Below, one piece after another: positions 5,110-7,662 of a DNA stretch of 7,662 nt. The stretch comes from Oscillospiraceae bacterium. Lineage in GTDB: Bacteria > Bacillota > Clostridia > Oscillospirales > Oscillospiraceae. The translations under genes and the position numbers were made by a program. The notes under the pieces are model-generated. The model had not been told where the DNA came from, made no database searches, and saw only the letters and a list, made by a program, of their open reading frames with translations. The stretch spans positions 1 to 7,662 of the forward strand of contig JAISTA010000239.1 of NCBI GenBank assembly GCA_031272845.1, given 5' to 3'. How positions within the stretch are numbered: the stretch's first letter is position 1; each line of letters opens with the position of its first letter.

Positions 5110-7104
5110 CTAAATGTCCCGCGCAATGTTCCACGCTTCCTGCGTCGCGGCGAGGATCCTTCGCGGCTGAACGCAGTCGCCTATCTGATACACCTCCGGA
5201 GCGCAGGCGTAAAGCGCAAAGCTTTCGTCGCGCTTCGGCGTTTGGCCGACGGCGTAAATCACAGTGTCCGCCGCAACTTTTTGCTTACCGTCTTTTGTTT
5301 CGACCTCCACTCCCCCGCCATCAATTGACAGCACCTTTGCCCCGCGCAGTACGAAAATCTCGGGCTGTGACAACTCCTCGCCGTGCGCCAGCAGGTGCAT
5401 TCCCGCGTCGTCGCAAATCAGCTTTTCTGCCGCCTCAATGACCGTAATTTCGTGTTCCAGCCGGCGCAAATAAGCCGTCAGCTCAATTCCGACAAGCCCG
5501 CCGCCTATCACGGCGACGCGCCGGCCAATTTCCTCTGTGTGCGCGTAGGCGTACGTCGCTTCAAGCACGTTTTTGCCGTCAATTCCGGCAATCGCGGGCT
5601 TTATCGGAGCGGCTCCGAGCGCGGCAAAAAGCACATCAGGCGCAAGCTCTGCGGCAAGGGACGGCGTGACCGTTGTGTTCAGGCGAACCTCCACACCCGC
5701 CGCCTCAAGTTTTTTTGCCTGCCGGTTAAGGTATTCGTCGAGCCGCCGCTTGAACGGCACGCCGCGCTCACACCGCAGAACCCCGCCGAGCGCATCCGAT
5801 TTCTCGCACAGGGTTACCTCGTGTCCGCGCTCTGCGGCAGTCAGCGCCGCCTGCATTCCGGCAACGCCGCCTCCCGCGACAAGAACGCGCTTTTGCCCGG
5901 TAATCGGCTTCGGTATTTTCGCCTCGCGCTCAAAGCCAATCTCCGGATTCGTCGCGCAGCGGAGACTGCGGATGGAGCCCGTGTGCTCAAGGCACGTGTT
6001 GCAGCGCATACACTTGTTTATATCGCCGTCGTTTCCCGCGCGCGCCTTTTTCGGCAAATCCGGGTCGGCAAGAGACTGCCGCCCGAGCTCGACAATATCG
6101 GCGCGGCCTGAGGCGATGATTTCCTCCATCATTTCGGGATCAGTCAGCGCACCGACTGTCGCAACGGGGGTTTTGACGTGTTTTTTTATCTCGGCGGCAT
6201 ACTTTACGTTAATGCCGTCCTCCATAAACATAGACGGGTGCGTCACGATAATCGAGTGGTCGTCCTCGTGGTCTCCGGCAGAGACATGCAGAATGTCCAC
6301 CTTGCCGTCAAGCGCCTTGGCAAACTCAACGCCGTAATCTATATCGTAGCCGAAGCGGCTGGCCTCAGAACCCGAAAAGCGGTATTCTATCGGGAAATCA
6401 CGCCCGGTGTGACGGCGTATACTCTCAATTACGGCAAGCGGCAAGCGACAGCGGTTTTCAAACGAGCCGCCCCAGCGATCCTTTCGCGTATTGATATGCG
6501 GAGACATAAATTGCGACAGCAGCCAGCCGTGCCCGCCGTGCACCGTCACCATTCCAAAACCGCAGAGCTTTGCCCAGGCGGCGGCCTGCCCGAATTTCTC
6601 GATAATCCGCAGAATCATCTCCTCAGGCATTTCGAGAACCTCGCCGTACTTACCGTTTTCGATGTACACGGGTCCGTATAGATTTCCGCCCTGAGCCGTG
6701 TCGCGCTGAGCCGCCGCGTTTTTCTCGGAGTCCGGGCCGTAAACGCTCCCGTCCGGGTACTTGACAAACCGCGCGTACATTCCCGCGTGCGACAGTTCTG
6801 CGGAAGCAACGGCTCCGTGCCGCCGAATGCCGTCCGCAATCGCGGCAAGACCGGGCAGCGTTCCGCGATCCTCCATACGGATCAGAAACGGGTAGTGCGT
6901 GCCGGTTGAGTCCTCAACAATGCAGTCGCCAATCGCGACGGAGGCAAAGCCGCCCTGCGCCTTGCGCTCATAATACGCGATTTCGTCAAGGCTTGGCAAA
7001 TTGTCGCGCGCGACGTTGTAATAGCCCTGCGGCGAGGAAAAAATGCGGTTGCGGAACACGGCGGAGCCGATAGCAAGCGGCTCAAAGAGGTGCGGGTATT
7101 TCAT
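5110..7104 (-). CDS. FMN/4Fe-4S/FAD NADH:flavin oxidoreductase (2,4-dienoyl-CoA reductase family)
   Basis: A 664-residue three-cofactor enzyme of the old yellow enzyme group, laid out like 2,4-dienoyl-CoA reductase FadH, trimethylamine dehydrogenase and the clostridial bile-acid enzymes BaiCD/BaiH. Residues 1-350 form the FMN TIM barrel, with FRNRIFSSPQG (17-27), AELSHAGMYA (102-111), HGGHGWLLSQFMSP (189-202) and NTRKDRWGGSFENR (205-218). Residues 365-383 carry a cluster motif C-x2-C-x2-C-x11-C (Cys365, 368, 371, 383). Residues 405-664 hold the FAD domain (VLVAGGGVAG, 407-416), an inserted NAD(P)H fold (VAVIGGGLVGIE, 530-541) and the FAD-closing IGDCVQPRRILAATQEAW (641-658). NAD(P)H electrons would pass through FAD and Fe-S to FMN to reduce an activated double bond; the true substrate cannot be told from sequence. 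Start ATG 7104 has AGGAG (7113-7117) eight bases upstream and a promoter at 7134-7162. First gene of a two-gene unit with the GyrI-like protein. Confidence 0.9.
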   Translation of the reverse strand: MKYPHLFEPLAIGSAVFRNRIFSSPQGYYNVARDNLPSLDEIAYYERKAQGGFASVAIGDCIVEDSTGTHYPFLIRMEDRGTLPGLAAIADGIRRHGAVASAELSHAGMYARFVKYPDGSVYGPDSEKNAAAQRDTAQGGNLYGPVYIENGKYGEVLEMPEEMILRIIEKFGQAAAWAKLCGFGMVTVHGGHGWLLSQFMSPHINTRKDRWGGSFENRCRLPLAVIESIRRHTGRDFPIEYRFSGSEASRFGYDIDYGVEFAKALDGKVDILHVSAGDHEDDHSIIVTHPSMFMEDGINVKYAAEIKKHVKTPVATVGALTDPEMMEEIIASGRADIVELGRQSLADPDLPKKARAGNDGDINKCMRCNTCLEHTGSIRSLRCATNPEIGFEREAKIPKPITGQKRVLVAGGGVAGMQAALTAAERGHEVTLCEKSDALGGVLRCERGVPFKRRLDEYLNRQAKKLEAAGVEVRLNTTVTPSLAAELAPDVLFAALGAAPIKPAIAGIDGKNVLEATYAYAHTEEIGRRVAVIGGGLVGIELTAYLRRLEHEITVIEAAEKLICDDAGMHLLAHGEELSQPEIFVLRGAKVLSIDGGGVEVETKDGKQKVAADTVIYAVGQTPKRDESFALYACAPEVYQIGDCVQPRRILAATQEAWNIARDI

Positions 7105-7133
7105 TGCGGGTACTCCTGGAGGTTTTTGGTTTG

Positions 7134-7162
7134 ATTATAGCGCAAGCGGCGGGTATTTGCAA
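7134..7162 (-). promoter_or_regulatory. Promoter of the oxidoreductase/GyrI-like unit
   Basis: On the minus strand TTGCAA (7157-7162) and a perfect TATAAT (7134-7139) are 17 bases apart. Transcription would start near 7127, giving a leader of about 22 bases that includes the AGGAG at 7113-7117. Good spacing and a perfect -10 box make this convincing; the -35 box matches four of six consensus bases. No operator palindrome is obvious around it. Confidence 0.7.
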
Positions 7163-7288
7163 GCGGAAAATATTGCGGGGAGGGCACAGCTGTTGTTTGG
7201 GCGGTTGCTTTGGCTGCGGCGCGGCGAGGATGTTCTTTGACACGCAAAACTCAAGGTGGGAACGAGATGTTCTATGTGCGCCGTGTGT

Positions 7289-7354
7289 TGCGGTGTTTGA
7301 AATTGCGGCTAAGCTACGCCTCGCCGCGCTGCTAAGCGCCTACGCAGCGGGCGG
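7289..7354. repeat. 66-base direct repeat, copy 1
   Basis: The first 39 bases (7289-7327, beginning TGCGGTGTTTGAAATTGCGG) are identical to 7597-7635. The next 27 bases match with five differences (at 7328, 7330, 7335, 7342 and 7346), giving 61 of 66 identical overall. The two copies are 308 bases apart. The last two bases of this copy (GG, 7353-7354) are also the first bases of the 14-bp hairpin, so repeat and hairpin appear to be one element. Confidence 0.85.
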
Positions 7355-7384
7355 TTACTTTCTTGCTGCTGCAAGAAAGTAACC
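7353..7384. repeat. Perfect 14-bp inverted repeat (hairpin) abutting repeat copy 1
   Basis: GGTTACTTTCTTGC (7353-7366) pairs perfectly with GCAAGAAAGTAACC (7371-7384) around a four-base TGCT loop. No T-run follows on either strand, so it is not a standard terminator. Weaker arms continue outside: CCGCGCTGCTAAGC near 7325-7337 resembles the reverse complement of GCTTAGGCGAGCGCGG near 7402-7417, so the symmetry spans roughly 90 bases. Perfect stems of this kind in repeated intergenic DNA suggest a REP- or MITE-like element. Confidence 0.8.
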
Positions 7385-7596
7385 AAAGAAGCAGCTTTTG
7401 GGCTTAGGCGAGCGCGGTGCGGCAAGTGTACGTGTCCGTGCGTCCGAACCCTGACAGAATTGCCAGCTGACGGGCTTGAGCCCTATGTTCCGGTGGTGGG
7501 TACAGGCGGGTGGCCGCAGGACTTGGCGAAGCACACCCGCACCGCGCACTGCGCTGTTGCGGGGCGGCGATGGGTGCGTGTCCCGACGCGGCAGAG

Positions 7597-7662
7597 TGCG
7601 GTGTTTGAAATTGCGGCTAAGCTACGCCTCGCCGCACAGCTATGCGCCTGCGCGGCGGGCGG
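7597..7662. repeat. 66-base direct repeat, copy 2 (runs to the window edge)
   Basis: Same unit as 7289-7354, with 61 of 66 bases identical; the similarity is still unbroken at the last base of the window. If the element repeats as a whole, a second GGTTACTTTCTTGC hairpin should follow immediately beyond the edge. Confidence 0.85.

Larger units (their letters stand above)
7105..7662. other. Gene-free stretch of 558 bases with promoter and repeat element
   Basis: No reading frame here shows a ribosome binding site with family-like protein sequence; open frames exist only because the DNA is GC-rich. From 7105 to 7162 it holds the leader and promoter of the minus-strand unit. From 7163 to 7288 I see nothing definite. 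From 7289 to the edge it holds two copies of a direct repeat and a hairpin, with about 212 bases (7385-7596) of unassigned GC-rich sequence between hairpin and second copy. The base pattern of that spacer lacks codon-position bias by eye, so it is probably part of the repeat element and not a decayed gene. Confidence 0.6.

Noticed and set aside
7199..7221. GGGCGGTTGCTTTGGCTGC as a decayed third copy of the repeat/hairpin start
   Set aside because: Only about 13 bases resemble the GGGCGGTTACTTTC at 7349; similarity is lost at once after that and there is no matching right arm.
7229..7273. GATGTTCT repeated at 7229 and 7266
   Set aside because: Eight-base identity within 45 bases is not enough to call a repeat family or binding site.
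7355..7549. 64-residue minus-strand open frame across the hairpin
   Set aside because: It is made of the inverted repeat and GC-rich spacer, has no ribosome binding site and resembles spurious proteins that arise from intergenic repeats.

Overview
The window reads as chromosome of a moderately GC-rich bacterium with strong AAGGAG-type ribosome binding sites and sigma-A/sigma-70-like promoters. The gene content (a P-II-like protein with a DUF1538 membrane protein, a short lysine-rich S21, a large FMN/Fe-S/FAD 'old yellow enzyme' reductase) fits an anaerobic member of the Bacillota, probably a clostridial lineage. That placement is inference from gene content only; there is no rRNA or tRNA in the window.

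Left part, plus strand: the 3' end of an unrecognised gene (2-172) is followed by a terminator-like hairpin. Next comes a tight three-gene cluster: a THEP1-type nucleoside triphosphatase (378-899), a 524-residue membrane protein made of two DUF1538 repeats (912-2486), and a divergent P-II-like protein (2483-2845). The gap between the first two is 12 bases, and the last two overlap by ATGA. This is the most interesting part of the window: a membrane protein with an inserted-repeat pore-like signature, a P-II-like partner that has lost the usual modification and ATP-contact residues, and a nucleotide hydrolase. The serine hydroxymethyltransferase gene glyA (2902-4155) follows 56 bases later with its own strong ribosome binding site.

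Middle: rpsU (ribosomal protein S21, 4267-4449) is a self-contained unit, with a perfect TTGACA-17-TATAAT promoter in front and a strong rho-independent terminator behind.

Right part, minus strand: a promoter at 7134-7162 drives a two-gene unit. Its first gene is a 664-residue NADH:flavin oxidoreductase of the 2,4-dienoyl-CoA reductase/trimethylamine dehydrogenase type (5110-7104), and its second is a GyrI-like effector-binding protein (4567-5085). It converges on rpsU.

Far right (7105-7662): I find no credible gene. Beyond the promoter this stretch holds two copies of a 66-base direct repeat spaced 308 bases apart (61/66 identical), the second ending at the window edge, and a perfect 14-bp hairpin directly abutting the first copy. 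It looks like an intergenic repeat element or the start of a repeat array.
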